A DNA stretch of 64,000 nt from Collinsella sp. OM04-5 (lineage in GTDB: Bacteria > Actinomycetota > Coriobacteriia > Coriobacteriales > Coriobacteriaceae). A model generated the notes under the pieces. It did not search any database and was not told the origin of the DNA. It saw nothing but the letters and a program-made list of their open reading frames with translations. A program made the translations under genes and the position numbers. The stretch's first letter is position 1. The number at the start of each line of letters is the position of its first letter. The stretch lies in NCBI RefSeq assembly GCF_003439125.1, contig NZ_QSUU01000003.1:92253-156252 (forward strand). The letters run 5' to 3'. This document shows positions 44,759 to 56,650 of the stretch, piece after piece.

Positions 44759-45547
44759 CTAGAAAAGGCGCTCAGTCTGCAGAAAGTTTCCGCAAAAGCT
44801 CACACGATGCAGCGGACAAAGTCCATGTTTGCGAATCGCCTCGATGTGCTCGGGACTTGCGTAGCCCTTCGACTCGGCCAAATGATACTCGGGGTACTCG
44901 GCGTCGTACTCGACCATCATCTCGTCACGCGTGACCTTGGCCATGATGGACGCCGCAGCGATACAGGCGATTTTGGCATCGCCCTTCACCACGTCGCGCT
45001 CGTTGGGAACGGCGCCCAAGGGGTTACCGTCCATAAGCACGCAATCGGGCTCGAGCCCCGTATCGGCCACGGCGCCCGCGACGGCAGCGCGGATGGCGCG
45101 GGCCATGCCCATATCGTCGATATCGGCAGGCGCGATATGGCAAAAACCAATCGCCGTCGCGACCTCGGCAATCTTCACCGAGAGCAGCTCGCGGCGCGCC
45201 GGCGTGAGCTTTTTGGAATCGTTGATGCCCCAGACGCGCGGCTCCATGGGAAGGCACACGGCGCACACCGTCAAAGGACCGGCCACCGAGCCGCGACCCA
45301 CCTCGTCGACACCCACGACCACGCCATCCCCACCGAGCTCGTGCATCAGCTCGTACATACCGTTGACGCGCTCGCGCTCGGCAAGTTCCTTGGCATGGCG
45401 CTTAAGGGCGCGCTCGCAAGCCTTGATCACTTGCTGGCGCGGATCCTCGCGATAATGCTCCACGAGGGCGGGGATCTCCTCAAACGTGGCGCTCGCCAGC
45501 TCGCCGGCAACCTGCGATGCCGAAACCGAGCTCGTCATGTTGGCCAT
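44759..45547 (-). CDS. rnhB: Ribonuclease HII
   Basis: Removes RNA from RNA-DNA hybrids and single ribonucleotides. Seen: VGVDEVGRGSVAGPL with two catalytic acidic residues, NDSKKLTPARREL, and DGNPLG with a further Asp. The catalytic domain starts near residue 75; the N-terminal extension of about 70 residues is helical and is longer than in Escherichia coli, similar to Gram-positive forms. 262 residues. CAAGGAGG precedes the ATG. Confidence 0.93.
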   Translation of the reverse strand: MANMTSSVSASQVAGELASATFEEIPALVEHYREDPRQQVIKACERALKRHAKELAERERVNGMYELMHELGGDGVVVGVDEVGRGSVAGPLTVCAVCLPMEPRVWGINDSKKLTPARRELLSVKIAEVATAIGFCHIAPADIDDMGMARAIRAAVAGAVADTGLEPDCVLMDGNPLGAVPNERDVVKGDAKIACIAAASIMAKVTRDEMMVEYDAEYPEYHLAESKGYASPEHIEAIRKHGLCPLHRVSFCGNFLQTERLF

Positions 45548-45574
45548 ATCGGGGCCTCCTTGTATGCAAATCAA

Positions 45575-45606
45575 ATAAAAAGAAGGGCCACCCGAAGGTG
45601 ACCCTT
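45575..45606 (-). terminator. Rho-independent terminator after rplS
   Basis: 10-bp stem (45583-45592 with 45597-45606) with a TTCG tetraloop in the RNA sense, followed by a T-rich run. One G-T type mismatch in the stem. Confidence 0.88.
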
Positions 45607-45640
45607 TTGTCCAAACGAGTGGACAGACGCTGCGATCTTC

Positions 45641-45982
45641 TTAGCGCTTCTCAGGGATGCGAGCAGCCTTGCCCACCTTGTCGCGGAGGTAGTACAGCTT
45701 GGCGCGACGGACGCGACCATGACGGACGACCTCGAGCTTGGCGATCTTGGGGCTGTGAAGCGGGAAGGTACGCTCAACACCGACACCGAAGGAAATCTTG
45801 CGGACGGTGAAGGTCTCACGGGCACCGGCGCCGGCCATGCGGATGACGTCACCCTGGAAGACCTGGATGCGCTCGCGGTCGCCTTCCTTAATGCGGTAGT
45901 GAACCTTGACGTTGTCGGCGACGCGGACCTGCGGGATGTCCTCGCGGATCTGCTGACGCTCGATTGCGCGGATGTAATCCAT
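45641..45982 (-). CDS. rplS: Large ribosomal subunit protein bL19
   Basis: 50S protein at the subunit interface. Seen: [19 protein letters not shown] start, [23 protein letters not shown] and [12 protein letters not shown], the L19 signature. 113 residues. Single-gene unit between its own promoter and a terminator, unlike the rpsP-rimM-trmD-rplS operon of many bacteria; here rpsP, rimM and trmD lie 11 kb away. Confidence 0.96.
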   Translation of the reverse strand: MDYIRAIERQQIREDIPQVRVADNVKVHYRIKEGDRERIQVFQGDVIRMAGAGARETFTVRKISFGVGVERTFPLHSPKIAKLEVVRHGRVRRAKLYYLRDKVGKAARIPEKR

Positions 45983-46006
45983 GTGCAATTCCTTACTCTT
46001 CTAGAG

Positions 46007-46030
46007 GTGCCGTACCACCTTGGCCGGCAC
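46007..46030 (-). promoter_or_regulatory. Hairpin in the rplS leader
   Basis: GTGCCG/CGGCAC stem close to the ribosome binding site. L19 leaders with regulatory hairpins are known in Bacillota; equivalence here is inference. Confidence 0.4.
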
Positions 46031-46051
46031 GTAGTTGAACAAACGTATTCG

Positions 46052-46079
46052 AGTATACACGCCACGACCTTGGCTGCAA
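46052..46079 (-). promoter_or_regulatory. Promoter of rplS
   Basis: Minus strand -35 TTGCAG (46074-46079), 16-bp spacer, -10 TATACT (46052-46057); about 70 nt before the start codon. Confidence 0.65.
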
Positions 46080-46130
46080 GAACTATTTTGCCCGTGCGCA
46101 AAAAGACAAAAACACGCACCCTTTCTGCAC

Positions 46131-48938
46131 TTATGCGCCGTCCGCAGCATCAGTCGTCGGGGTCGTCACGGTCGTTCCGGGCGCGATGTAGCCGTATTCG
46201 AGCAGCACTGAAAGCGCATGCTGCTTCCAGGTGGCAAGCTCCTCGTCATTATAGTTGTCATGGACCCATTCATTCATCGCGTCCTCGGCGTCTTGGGGCA
46301 CCAGATCCTGGCTGTCCGCCATCAGGTACAGGATGCCTAAGATGTCGAAGTCCTTCTTGGTCATCTCTTCCTTGTTTGATGTGCTGATGAGGCCGTGATC
46401 GATGCCGTAGCGGCAGATATCGGTCAAAACGGTAACGAGGCCCGTAGGAATCGGCGAGGCATCCTTCGCGGCAGTGGGCGCGGTGTCGTCAGTCGCTGCA
46501 GCGGCATTGTCGCTCGCGGGAGCAGACTCAACCGCGTTTGTATCAGAAGCGGCCTGCTCTCCCTGGGCAGGAGCCGTACTATCCGTCGTTGCCGAAGAAT
46601 CCCCCGTGGAGGCGGACGTAACGCTCACCGGCGTCTCGACCACGGTCGTCATCGGGTCGACCGGTGCGGGTGCGGCGATGACCTCGGCCCAATCGGAATA
46701 CACGCCGTCAATAAAGGCGCGAACATGGAAGGTGTCCGGTTGCGAGATGGTCATCGTGCCGTCTGTCGCGACCGAAATGCCCTTGCTCTCGAGCTCCTGA
46801 GCCTCCCAGCTGCAGACTCTATCGACTTCCTTGCCCGTCGTGTCATAGACCGTAGCCGTCAGGCCTTCGATGCCGTTAAGGTTCTCCTCGACGCCGACGA
46901 CGGTCTGCGCCGAGCCCTCGAGCTTGATGCTGCCGTTAAACGACTCGGGCGCCACGTCACTTACCTTATATTTGTAGGCCGCGGCGTCGATCTCGTCATT
47001 GGTCGAGACGTGCCCGTTCACATCCACGTAGGCGTCCTCGGGGATAAAGTACTTTACGTAGGCGGTGCCGGCCTTTTTACCCACCACGACCTGCTCGTGG
47101 GTGACAGGGTCGGTCTGGATCTCGATGACGTCGGACTTGCATTCCTTGCCCTTTTTATCGACCACGCGCCAGTCGCCCGACGACTTCACAAAGCCGTAGT
47201 AATCAACATCGTCCTCGTCCCTTGCACGCACGCGATAGGAAGAGATGGGGTCTTCGTCTCCAACCGTAAGCCTTCGGGTCTTATCGGTCTGCAGCGACAC
47301 GAGAATCTTGGAGATGGGCTTAATGGGCTGCGGCGTGCCCAACTGCGTATCGACCGTCACCGACTCAAACGACAGATTGGAACCCGTAATGGACATGGGA
47401 TAGGTCGCGGCCATGTCATTGAGCACGTTGCACGTGCGCGGGGCGCCGCCGTTGCGCGAGGGCACCTCGCGATCGGCCAGGACCGAATTCCAATCGATGG
47501 CGCGCACCATGTGGTTGTTGGTGCGATACGACCAACTCGTCACGTTTCCGGCGGTGGTATCGTACCCGTCGTCGCCACGATGGGCGATTGAGCGCAGGAA
47601 CAGGTTCTGCACGGCGTCGGTCGACTGATCGCCAAAGGTGGTGTAGAACGAGCGCTGGTCATAACCGGCGGTATGGAACTCCTGCACGGCGGCGTTGTCA
47701 TCGTAGCACTCGCCGTTCATATTAAAGATGATCACGTCGAACGTCACGCCCACCGGCTGGTCATAGTCCTCGGACAGCGTCGTGGTAGAACTCGTTTGCT
47801 TGCTATTGACCTGCGTGTGCGCCGGGATCGTCATATTGACGGTGACAGACTGGTTGTCCGTTGTGGTAATCGACTGTTCCTCGGTCTTGCTCGCCTCCCA
47901 CAACTGGGACATCGTGGTTTCGGCCGAAAACGAAGTCTCGATCTCCTCGCTCGCTGTTGCGGGCACGCCCAGTGACTCCTTGAGGCTCACCGATGCGCCC
48001 CACGAGCCGCCTTTGGAATACGATGCGGATTCAGAAGTGCTCGTGCCGACCGTCTCCTCGGTACCGCGGGCGAGCGTGATGCTCTGCGAGGCGTCCTCAT
48101 AGCCGACGTTAAGAGCCGAGGTAACGAGATCCTGCTCAGTCTTAGAATCGACAAAGGAATAGCCCGGCGCGTCCTCGGGCGCACAGTTAAGCTTGTTCAC
48201 GCTGTTGAGCTGCTGAACTCTAAAGTTATAGAACGCGATGCCAAAGCCATTGAAATCGTACTGGTAGGTGCCGCCGAGCTTGTCCACGCACGCGATGGTG
48301 GCATAGATGACGTCCTGCTCAGTCGTGTCTTTCGACAGTCCGTCGAGCGGCACGTATTTACGGAAATCGGAGCCCTCCAGCTTGTGACCGATACAGCCGG
48401 CGATATCGTCGGTCAAGCGCTCGTAGACCGCATTGAGGCTTTTTGCAGATGTCAGACCACTCTGCTTCGATTTGTCGGCACCATCGGAATGCTCACCGTT
48501 GCCGCCCGAAAGCGCATCATAGAGATAGATGTAGTGACCCTTACCGAAATCCTTCTCAAAGCCCTTGCCGGCGTGGTCCCAGTACAAAAAGTCCCCGGAG
48601 TCGTCGCCTCCACCATAGCCAAGGATGTTATAGGCTAGCGATGCCCAGTTGGGCAGCACCTTTTTGACGGCGGCCGTGTAGAACGAGACGTTGTCGTACA
48701 TCGAGGTACGGCCCTCGAGCTTGCCGTCATCGATATCTACAAACGTGCAGTCGCGATCGTTGACTGTAATGGTGAGCGGGTTGACCACATCGCCATAGAG
48801 CTCGTCGCGCGAATCATCCTGAAGGGCGAAACCGGCTGTCGGCATCCCGCAAAGCGCCGTGACCGCAACGACCACCCAGCACAGGGTCATCTGTGCTCCC
48901 CGACGCGCTCGTTGCAAATACCTGGTGAGGTTTTTCAT
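46131..48938 (-). CDS. Secreted multidomain protein with aerolysin-like pore-forming region
   Basis: About 935 residues. Seen: a basic N-terminus and hydrophobic helix with a likely cleavage after GFA near residue 38; an N-terminal domain (about 40-265) I do not recognise, with YGGGDDSGDFLYWD and several cysteines; a Ser/Thr-rich region (about 275-410) with alternating polar residues, a glycine-rich amphipathic centre (SKGGSWGASVSLKES) and the end TVNMTIPAHTQV, the pattern of the aerolysin/ETX/MTX2 pore-forming fold; Ig-like beta domains (about 500-740); a Pro/Thr/Ser/Ala-rich linker; and a small helical C-terminal domain. No sortase motif or C-terminal membrane segment, so it is probably released. 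GGGAGG precedes the ATG. Target cells and receptor are unknown. Confidence 0.72.
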   Translation of the reverse strand: MKNLTRYLQRARRGAQMTLCWVVVAVTALCGMPTAGFALQDDSRDELYGDVVNPLTITVNDRDCTFVDIDDGKLEGRTSMYDNVSFYTAAVKKVLPNWASLAYNILGYGGGDDSGDFLYWDHAGKGFEKDFGKGHYIYLYDALSGGNGEHSDGADKSKQSGLTSAKSLNAVYERLTDDIAGCIGHKLEGSDFRKYVPLDGLSKDTTEQDVIYATIACVDKLGGTYQYDFNGFGIAFYNFRVQQLNSVNKLNCAPEDAPGYSFVDSKTEQDLVTSALNVGYEDASQSITLARGTEETVGTSTSESASYSKGGSWGASVSLKESLGVPATASEEIETSFSAETTMSQLWEASKTEEQSITTTDNQSVTVNMTIPAHTQVNSKQTSSTTTLSEDYDQPVGVTFDVIIFNMNGECYDDNAAVQEFHTAGYDQRSFYTTFGDQSTDAVQNLFLRSIAHRGDDGYDTTAGNVTSWSYRTNNHMVRAIDWNSVLADREVPSRNGGAPRTCNVLNDMAATYPMSITGSNLSFESVTVDTQLGTPQPIKPISKILVSLQTDKTRRLTVGDEDPISSYRVRARDEDDVDYYGFVKSSGDWRVVDKKGKECKSDVIEIQTDPVTHEQVVVGKKAGTAYVKYFIPEDAYVDVNGHVSTNDEIDAAAYKYKVSDVAPESFNGSIKLEGSAQTVVGVEENLNGIEGLTATVYDTTGKEVDRVCSWEAQELESKGISVATDGTMTISQPDTFHVRAFIDGVYSDWAEVIAAPAPVDPMTTVVETPVSVTSASTGDSSATTDSTAPAQGEQAASDTNAVESAPASDNAAAATDDTAPTAAKDASPIPTGLVTVLTDICRYGIDHGLISTSNKEEMTKKDFDILGILYLMADSQDLVPQDAEDAMNEWVHDNYNDEELATWKQHALSVLLEYGYIAPGTTVTTPTTDAADGA

Positions 48939-48978
48939 CGCAGTCCTCCCGTCAGTTGACAATGTATTGAATCAACGT

Positions 48979-49013
48979 AAAACGCCGCCGCGTCCACAGG
49001 GGTCGCGACGGCG
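48979..49013 (-). terminator. Rho-independent terminator after ppdK
   Basis: 10-bp stem (48983-48992 with 49004-49013, one G-U pair) followed on the minus strand by TTTT. Lies between ppdK and the aerolysin-like gene. Confidence 0.75.
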
Positions 49014-49053
49014 CGAAGGGGGGCGAAAAAGGCGCAAATGGAACGCGACTCGG

Positions 49054-51804
<2,751 letters not shown>

Positions 51805-52103
51805 GATAATTCCCCTTCCATGCGCTCTCGCGCACGACCGTGGTAACGAATCGACCCGCCGGATGCGGGCCGTGAGGGAACTATACGGCGGGATTTGAAC
51901 GGGCTTGAGCAGAGGATGCGCGGTTTGGTAAACGTGCTAAAACCTGCGGTAAACGGTAGGTAAAGGTGGTTGCCTTATGAAGATACCACTACAATAAATT
52001 AGCAGGTCAAATGTAGGTTTCTTGCTAAATCGCTTTACCAAAACCAGTCAATTTGAGACGGGGCATTTTAATCACCGTCCCAGAAAAATCATCCCAGAAA
52101 GGA
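51805..52103. other. Intergenic region between ppsR and ppdK
   Basis: About 300 bases carrying the ppdK leader. GGTAAA words recur at 51928, 51949 and 51959 (some as GCGGTAAACG), which could be a repeat operator. I see no gene and no strong hairpin. Confidence 0.4.
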
Positions 52104-52979
52104 CTACTGCTGTTGAGCGCGGCGGGCGGCACGGCGGGCTCTTGCCTCTTGAATCTCTTCGAGGTGAGCGATGATCTCGGAGGCACTCTCCTCGATCGCC
52201 TTGCCGTCGGTGCGAACCACAAAGCAACCCAGACGTTTCATGAGGGCGCGAGCCTCCTCGAGCTCACTGCGTACACTCTCGGGCTCGGCATAGGAGCCCG
52301 CAACGGCACGGGCATAGTCGTCGCCCAGGCGGCTATCGCGAATCTCGGAAATCACATCGACGGTCGAAATCAGACCGAAAAGACGCATCGGATCGACCTC
52401 GTAAATCGACTTGGGCGGCTCCATACCGTGCGCCAGCGGAACATTGGCGACCTTATAGCCCTGATAGGCCAAATACATCGACAGCGGCGTCTTGGATGTG
52501 CGCGACACGCCCAGCAGCACAATATCGGCACCCGACAGATCGTCGCAGCCACGTCCGTCATCGTGCTCGACAAAGTACTCCATGGCCTCGATACGGTGGA
52601 AATAGCGATCGTCGGTCTTGTGAATCACGCCCGCAACGCCCTTGGGCGGCATACCGATGAGGGACGACAGCACCGCGAGCGACGGCCCGATCAGGTCGAC
52701 CGAGCGAATATGCAGCATGCCCAAGTAGTCGAGCACGCGAGCACGAAGCCCCGGGTCGACGATGGTATGGAACACGGCGACATCGCGATGGTCGGCATCG
52801 ACTCGCGGGCCCACAAACGACTTGACCTGCTCCACCGAGGTCACCTTAGGCAGACGTAAAACACGAAAAGCCCCTTCATCAAATTGCCCGGACGCCGCAA
52901 GCACCACCTCACAAGCGGTATCACCGAGCGAGTCGGAGATAACGATAACGGTGGGACGAGCGGTGACCGGGCAATCCAT
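52104..52979 (-). CDS. ppsR: Pyruvate, phosphate dikinase regulatory protein (kinase/pyrophosphorylase)
   Basis: DUF299-family bifunctional enzyme that inactivates PpdK by ADP-dependent phosphorylation of a Thr near the catalytic His and reactivates it by phosphorolysis. Seen: VIVISDSLGDTACEVV at the N-terminus and the P-loop-like GVSRTSKTPLSMYLA at about residue 160. 291 residues with a basic C-terminal tail. Adjacency to ppdK supports the PpdK rather than the PEP synthase target. The PpdK TSHAAVI motif keeps the target Thr. Confidence 0.93.
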   Translation of the reverse strand: MDCPVTARPTVIVISDSLGDTACEVVLAASGQFDEGAFRVLRLPKVTSVEQVKSFVGPRVDADHRDVAVFHTIVDPGLRARVLDYLGMLHIRSVDLIGPSLAVLSSLIGMPPKGVAGVIHKTDDRYFHRIEAMEYFVEHDDGRGCDDLSGADIVLLGVSRTSKTPLSMYLAYQGYKVANVPLAHGMEPPKSIYEVDPMRLFGLISTVDVISEIRDSRLGDDYARAVAGSYAEPESVRSELEEARALMKRLGCFVVRTDGKAIEESASEIIAHLEEIQEARARRAARRAQQQ

Positions 52980-53013
52980 GCGGGGCTCCTTTTACGCTTA
53001 TGCGCAGGCTAGC

Positions 53014-55110
53014 TTACTTTTTGCGGGCAAGCTCACCAATGTTGGCAATGCCGGAGAAAACGGCCTCGAAGCGGTTGAGCAGCTTAAGGCGATTATCGCG
53101 AAGCTGTTCGTCCTTGTCCATGACCATAACCTCGTCAAAGAAACGGTCGATGGGGGCACGCAGGGCGGCCAGAGCGGCAAACGCGGCAGGGTAATCCTCG
53201 GCAGCAAGGGCGGCTTCGACAGCGGTCTGAGCGGACTCGGAGGCGTCGGCAAGCGCAAGCTCGACCTCGCCCATCAGGCTGCGGTCGTACTCCACACCCA
53301 GCTCGGGCTTGGAGATATGCGCGGCTCGGGCGTAGGCAGTCGCCAGGTTGTCGAAGGTCTCGGCGTCGTTCTTGCGGGCCTCGTCGAGGGCGGCGCAGCG
53401 GGCGAAGAAGACCGACGGGGCAATGATGTGCACCGCGGATACGGCGGCGACGGTATCGGCCGGGGTCTTCTCGTCGCGGGCCATGCTCACCAGACGGCCG
53501 TGGAAGAAGTCGCGAACCTGCTGGGCGACCGCGGCGGCGTCGAACTCAATGCCCTGCTCGCTGTAGAGCTCGAGTGCAAAGTCGATGAGCGACGTGGGGT
53601 CGATCGGCAGACGATCGCGCAGGATGTTGATGATGCCGATGGCGGCGCGACGCAGCGCGTACGGGTCGGAAGAGCCGGTCGGGGGCTCGCCGATGGAAAA
53701 AATACCGGCAATGGTATCGAGTTTGTCGGCGCAGGCCACGATGCAGCCAGCGGTGCCCTCGGGCAGCTCGTCGCCGGCAAAGCGGGGACGATAGTGATCG
53801 CGAATGGCGTGGGCGACCTCGTCGTTCTCCCCCATCGCGGAGGCATAATAACCGCCCATCACGCCCTGCTGGCTCGTGAACTCGACGACGGCGTTGGACA
53901 CCAGGTCGGCCTTGCACAGATGTGCGGCGCGGCCGGCATCAGCGGCCAGATGGGCACCCAGGTGAGCCTCGCGGGCAATAGCGAGCGCGAGCTGCTCAAT
54001 ACGCTCGGACTTGGCAAGCACGCTGCCGAGCTTCTCCTGGAAGGCGACCTTGGCCAGGCGCTCACGGAACTCGTCGAGGGAAATCTTCAGATCCTCCTCG
54101 TAGAAGAACTTGGCGTCGTCCAGACGGGCGCGCACGACGCGCTCGTTGCCGTCAATCACGCGCTCGGCATTCTCGGGCTTGCTGTTGGAGACGATTACGA
54201 ACTCACGCGTCAGCTTGCCCTCGCCGTCATAAATCGGGAAGTAGCGCTGGTTGGTGAGCATAGACTCGCAGATGATCTCGTGCGGGACCTTGAGGAACTC
54301 CTCATCGAAGGTACCGACGAGCACCGTCGGCCACTCGCAGAGGTTGATGACCTCCTCAAAGACCTTCTTGGGCGTATCGACGTGGCAGCCGGGGCGCGCA
54401 GCCTCGACCTCGGCAATACCGGCAAGGATGGCCTCGCGACGGCGCTCGGCAGAAAGCACGCCGGCGTCCTCGAGCACCTGCTCGTAAACAGCGGGGCTGG
54501 CGACCACATGGTCACCGGGGCCCAGGACGCGATGGCCGCGCGTGGTGTTGCCGCTCGTCACGTCGGCAAACGACACGGGCACGACGTCCTCGCCCAAAAG
54601 GCAGCAGATCCAGCGGACCGGACGCACGAACGTGGCGTGCTCGTGGCCCCAGCGCTGAGAACGGTAGTTGGGCCACTGCAGGCCGGCGACGGTCTTCTCG
54701 CACAGGGCCGTCAGGATCGGGGTGGCCGGAGCGGAAGGAATGTTCTTCTCGGCAAAGACGTACTCACGGCCGTCGGTGTCCTCGCGACGGACCAGGTCCT
54801 CGGCAGCCACACCGCACTTGTGGGCGAAGCCCTGGGCGGCCTTGGTGGCGTTACCGTCAGCATCGAAGGCGATGTTGGCCGCGGGGCCACGCTTGACCTC
54901 ATGGACCTCATCGGTCGCAGTGGCGACGTTGGCCACGAGCGCAGCCAGACGACGCGGGCTCGAGATCACGCGGACCTCGCCATGGGCCAGACCGGCCTCG
55001 TCGAGGCCCTTGGCAATCATTGTGCCGAGCTGCTTGACGGCATTATTCAGCGGTGCGGAGGGCATTTCCTCCGTACCGATTTCAAACAGGAAATCCTTAG
55101 CGTCTGCCAT
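53014..55110 (-). CDS. glyS: Glycyl-tRNA synthetase beta subunit
   Basis: tRNA-binding subunit of the tetrameric bacterial enzyme. Seen: FLFEIGTEEMPSAPL start, SSPRRLAALV, and a C-terminal region with HD-like and anticodon-binding (DALR-like) parts. 698 residues, full length. Begins 3 bases after the glyQ stop codon. Confidence 0.95.
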   Translation of the reverse strand: MADAKDFLFEIGTEEMPSAPLNNAVKQLGTMIAKGLDEAGLAHGEVRVISSPRRLAALVANVATATDEVHEVKRGPAANIAFDADGNATKAAQGFAHKCGVAAEDLVRREDTDGREYVFAEKNIPSAPATPILTALCEKTVAGLQWPNYRSQRWGHEHATFVRPVRWICCLLGEDVVPVSFADVTSGNTTRGHRVLGPGDHVVASPAVYEQVLEDAGVLSAERRREAILAGIAEVEAARPGCHVDTPKKVFEEVINLCEWPTVLVGTFDEEFLKVPHEIICESMLTNQRYFPIYDGEGKLTREFVIVSNSKPENAERVIDGNERVVRARLDDAKFFYEEDLKISLDEFRERLAKVAFQEKLGSVLAKSERIEQLALAIAREAHLGAHLAADAGRAAHLCKADLVSNAVVEFTSQQGVMGGYYASAMGENDEVAHAIRDHYRPRFAGDELPEGTAGCIVACADKLDTIAGIFSIGEPPTGSSDPYALRRAAIGIINILRDRLPIDPTSLIDFALELYSEQGIEFDAAAVAQQVRDFFHGRLVSMARDEKTPADTVAAVSAVHIIAPSVFFARCAALDEARKNDAETFDNLATAYARAAHISKPELGVEYDRSLMGEVELALADASESAQTAVEAALAAEDYPAAFAALAALRAPIDRFFDEVMVMDKDEQLRDNRLKLLNRFEAVFSGIANIGELARKK

Positions 55111-55113
55111 GGC

Positions 55114-56025
55114 TTACGCCACCTCGCCTTCCTGGTCGGCATTCTCGTTGACTCCGGCGACCTCGGCCATATAGGCCTCGCAGCACGCCTTGGCGACGGC
55201 GCGGACGCGCAGGATGTAGTTGGCACGCTCGACCGCGGACAGCGCGCCGCGGGCATCGAGCAGATTGAAGGCATGGCTGCACTTCATGACGCAGTCGTAT
55301 GCGGGCAGCGGCAGCTTGCGCTCAAGGCAGGAGTGGCACTCGGCCTCGTAGTCGTCAAACTTCTGACGCATCATCTCGACGTTGGCGACCTCAAAGTTGT
55401 AAGCGCTGAACTCGCGCTCGTTCTCCAGGAACACGTCGCCGTAGGTCATGGGCGTGCCGTCGGGCAGGTAGCTCCACACCAGGTCGTAGACCGAGTTGAC
55501 GCCCTGGGCGTACATGGCGATACGCTCCAGGCCATAGGTGATCTCGACGGGCACGGGGTCGACCTCGATGCCGCCCACCTGCTGGAAGTACGTAAACTGC
55601 GTGACCTCCATGCCGTTGAGCCAGACCTCCCAGCCAAGGCCCCAGGCACCGAGCGTCGGGCTCTCCCAGTCGTCCTCGACAAAGCGGACGTCATGGTCGT
55701 TGGGGTCCAGGCCAATGGCGGCCAGCGAACCCAGGTAGAGCTCCTGGGCGTTGACCGGCGAGGGCTTGATGAGCACCTGGAACTGATAGTAGTGCTGCAT
55801 GCGGTTGGGGTTCTCGCCGTAGCGGCCGTCGGCGGGACGGCGGCAGGGCTGCGCATAGCAGGTGCGCCACTCGGCGGGACCGAGCGAGCGCAGCGTGGTC
55901 GCGGTATGGAAGGTACCGGCACCGACCTCGGAGTCATAGGGCTGCATAATGACGCAGCCCTGCTCGCCCCAGTACTGCTGGAGGCGCAGGATGATGTCTT
56001 GGAAGGAAAGCGATGAAGCGTTCAT
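55114..56025 (-). CDS. glyQ: Glycyl-tRNA synthetase alpha subunit
   Basis: Catalytic class II subunit. Seen: [24 protein letters not shown] near the N-terminus and the [22 protein letters not shown] motif. 303 residues with a slightly acidic tail. Pairs with glyS; the alpha2beta2 enzyme is the usual bacterial form. Confidence 0.96.
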   Translation of the reverse strand: MNASSLSFQDIILRLQQYWGEQGCVIMQPYDSEVGAGTFHTATTLRSLGPAEWRTCYAQPCRRPADGRYGENPNRMQHYYQFQVLIKPSPVNAQELYLGSLAAIGLDPNDHDVRFVEDDWESPTLGAWGLGWEVWLNGMEVTQFTYFQQVGGIEVDPVPVEITYGLERIAMYAQGVNSVYDLVWSYLPDGTPMTYGDVFLENEREFSAYNFEVANVEMMRQKFDDYEAECHSCLERKLPLPAYDCVMKCSHAFNLLDARGALSAVERANYILRVRAVAKACCEAYMAEVAGVNENADQEGEVA

Positions 56026-56084
56026 GCCTCTAATATCCCCTCGTCGAAACGATTACACGGTTAGGTACTGTACTATAGCGGTTT

Positions 56085-56648
56085 TTAGTCGATAGCGCCG
56101 ATACGGTTGAGCGGCCAATAGCGCACAAGTGCAACGGCTATCAAGTCGGAGCGGTCGACCGGGCCAAAGTAGCGGGAGTCGGCAGAGTTCTCGCGGTTGT
56201 CGCCCATCACCCACACACAGTCGTCAGGGACGGTGTAGGGATAGCTCACCTGAGCGCCGGGGGCTTGGACCGAAAGCGGCCAGCTCATGCCGGTCGTATA
56301 GTCTTCGTCGAGCGCCTGGCCGTCGACGACAACCTTGCCGTCCTGCAGGTCGACCGTCTGACCGGCCGTAGCGATGACGCGCTTTACCAGCACGTCATGC
56401 TCGGACGTGGCATCGGGGTTGTGGAACACCACGATATCGCCTTGCTTGACGGGCTGCCCAAGCTCGAGCGTCACCTTCTGCGCCAGGATCTGGTCGCCAA
56501 TCTCGATCGTGGACTCCATGGAACCGGTAGGCACCACAAAGGGTTCGACCACAAACGAGCGAATCAAAAAGGTGGCGACCAGTGCGATCGCGACGACCAC
56601 GATCCACTCAAACGCACCCTTTAGCACGGAATGCTGCGATGGAACCAT
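56085..56648 (-). CDS. lepB: Signal peptidase I
   Basis: Membrane serine protease that cleaves signal peptides, for example of the two secreted proteins in this window. Seen: one N-terminal membrane helix, catalytic Ser in PTGSMESTIEIGD, catalytic Lys in VKRVIATAGQ, and the family box GDNRENSADSRYFG. About 187 residues. ATG three bases after the trmD stop, with GAGGAG upstream. Confidence 0.94.
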   Translation of the reverse strand: MVPSQHSVLKGAFEWIVVVAIALVATFLIRSFVVEPFVVPTGSMESTIEIGDQILAQKVTLELGQPVKQGDIVVFHNPDATSEHDVLVKRVIATAGQTVDLQDGKVVVDGQALDEDYTTGMSWPLSVQAPGAQVSYPYTVPDDCVWVMGDNRENSADSRYFGPVDRSDLIAVALVRYWPLNRIGAID

Positions 56649-56650
56649 TC

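Noticed and set aside
51924..51970. GGTAAA repeats in the ppdK leader as an operator
   Set aside because: Spacing is irregular and words are short; too weak to report as a finding, noted only in the intergenic entry.
52762..56016. 1084-codon plus-strand frame antisense to glyS and glyQ
   Set aside because: Shadow of two well-conserved synthetase genes; no start signal and no domain.
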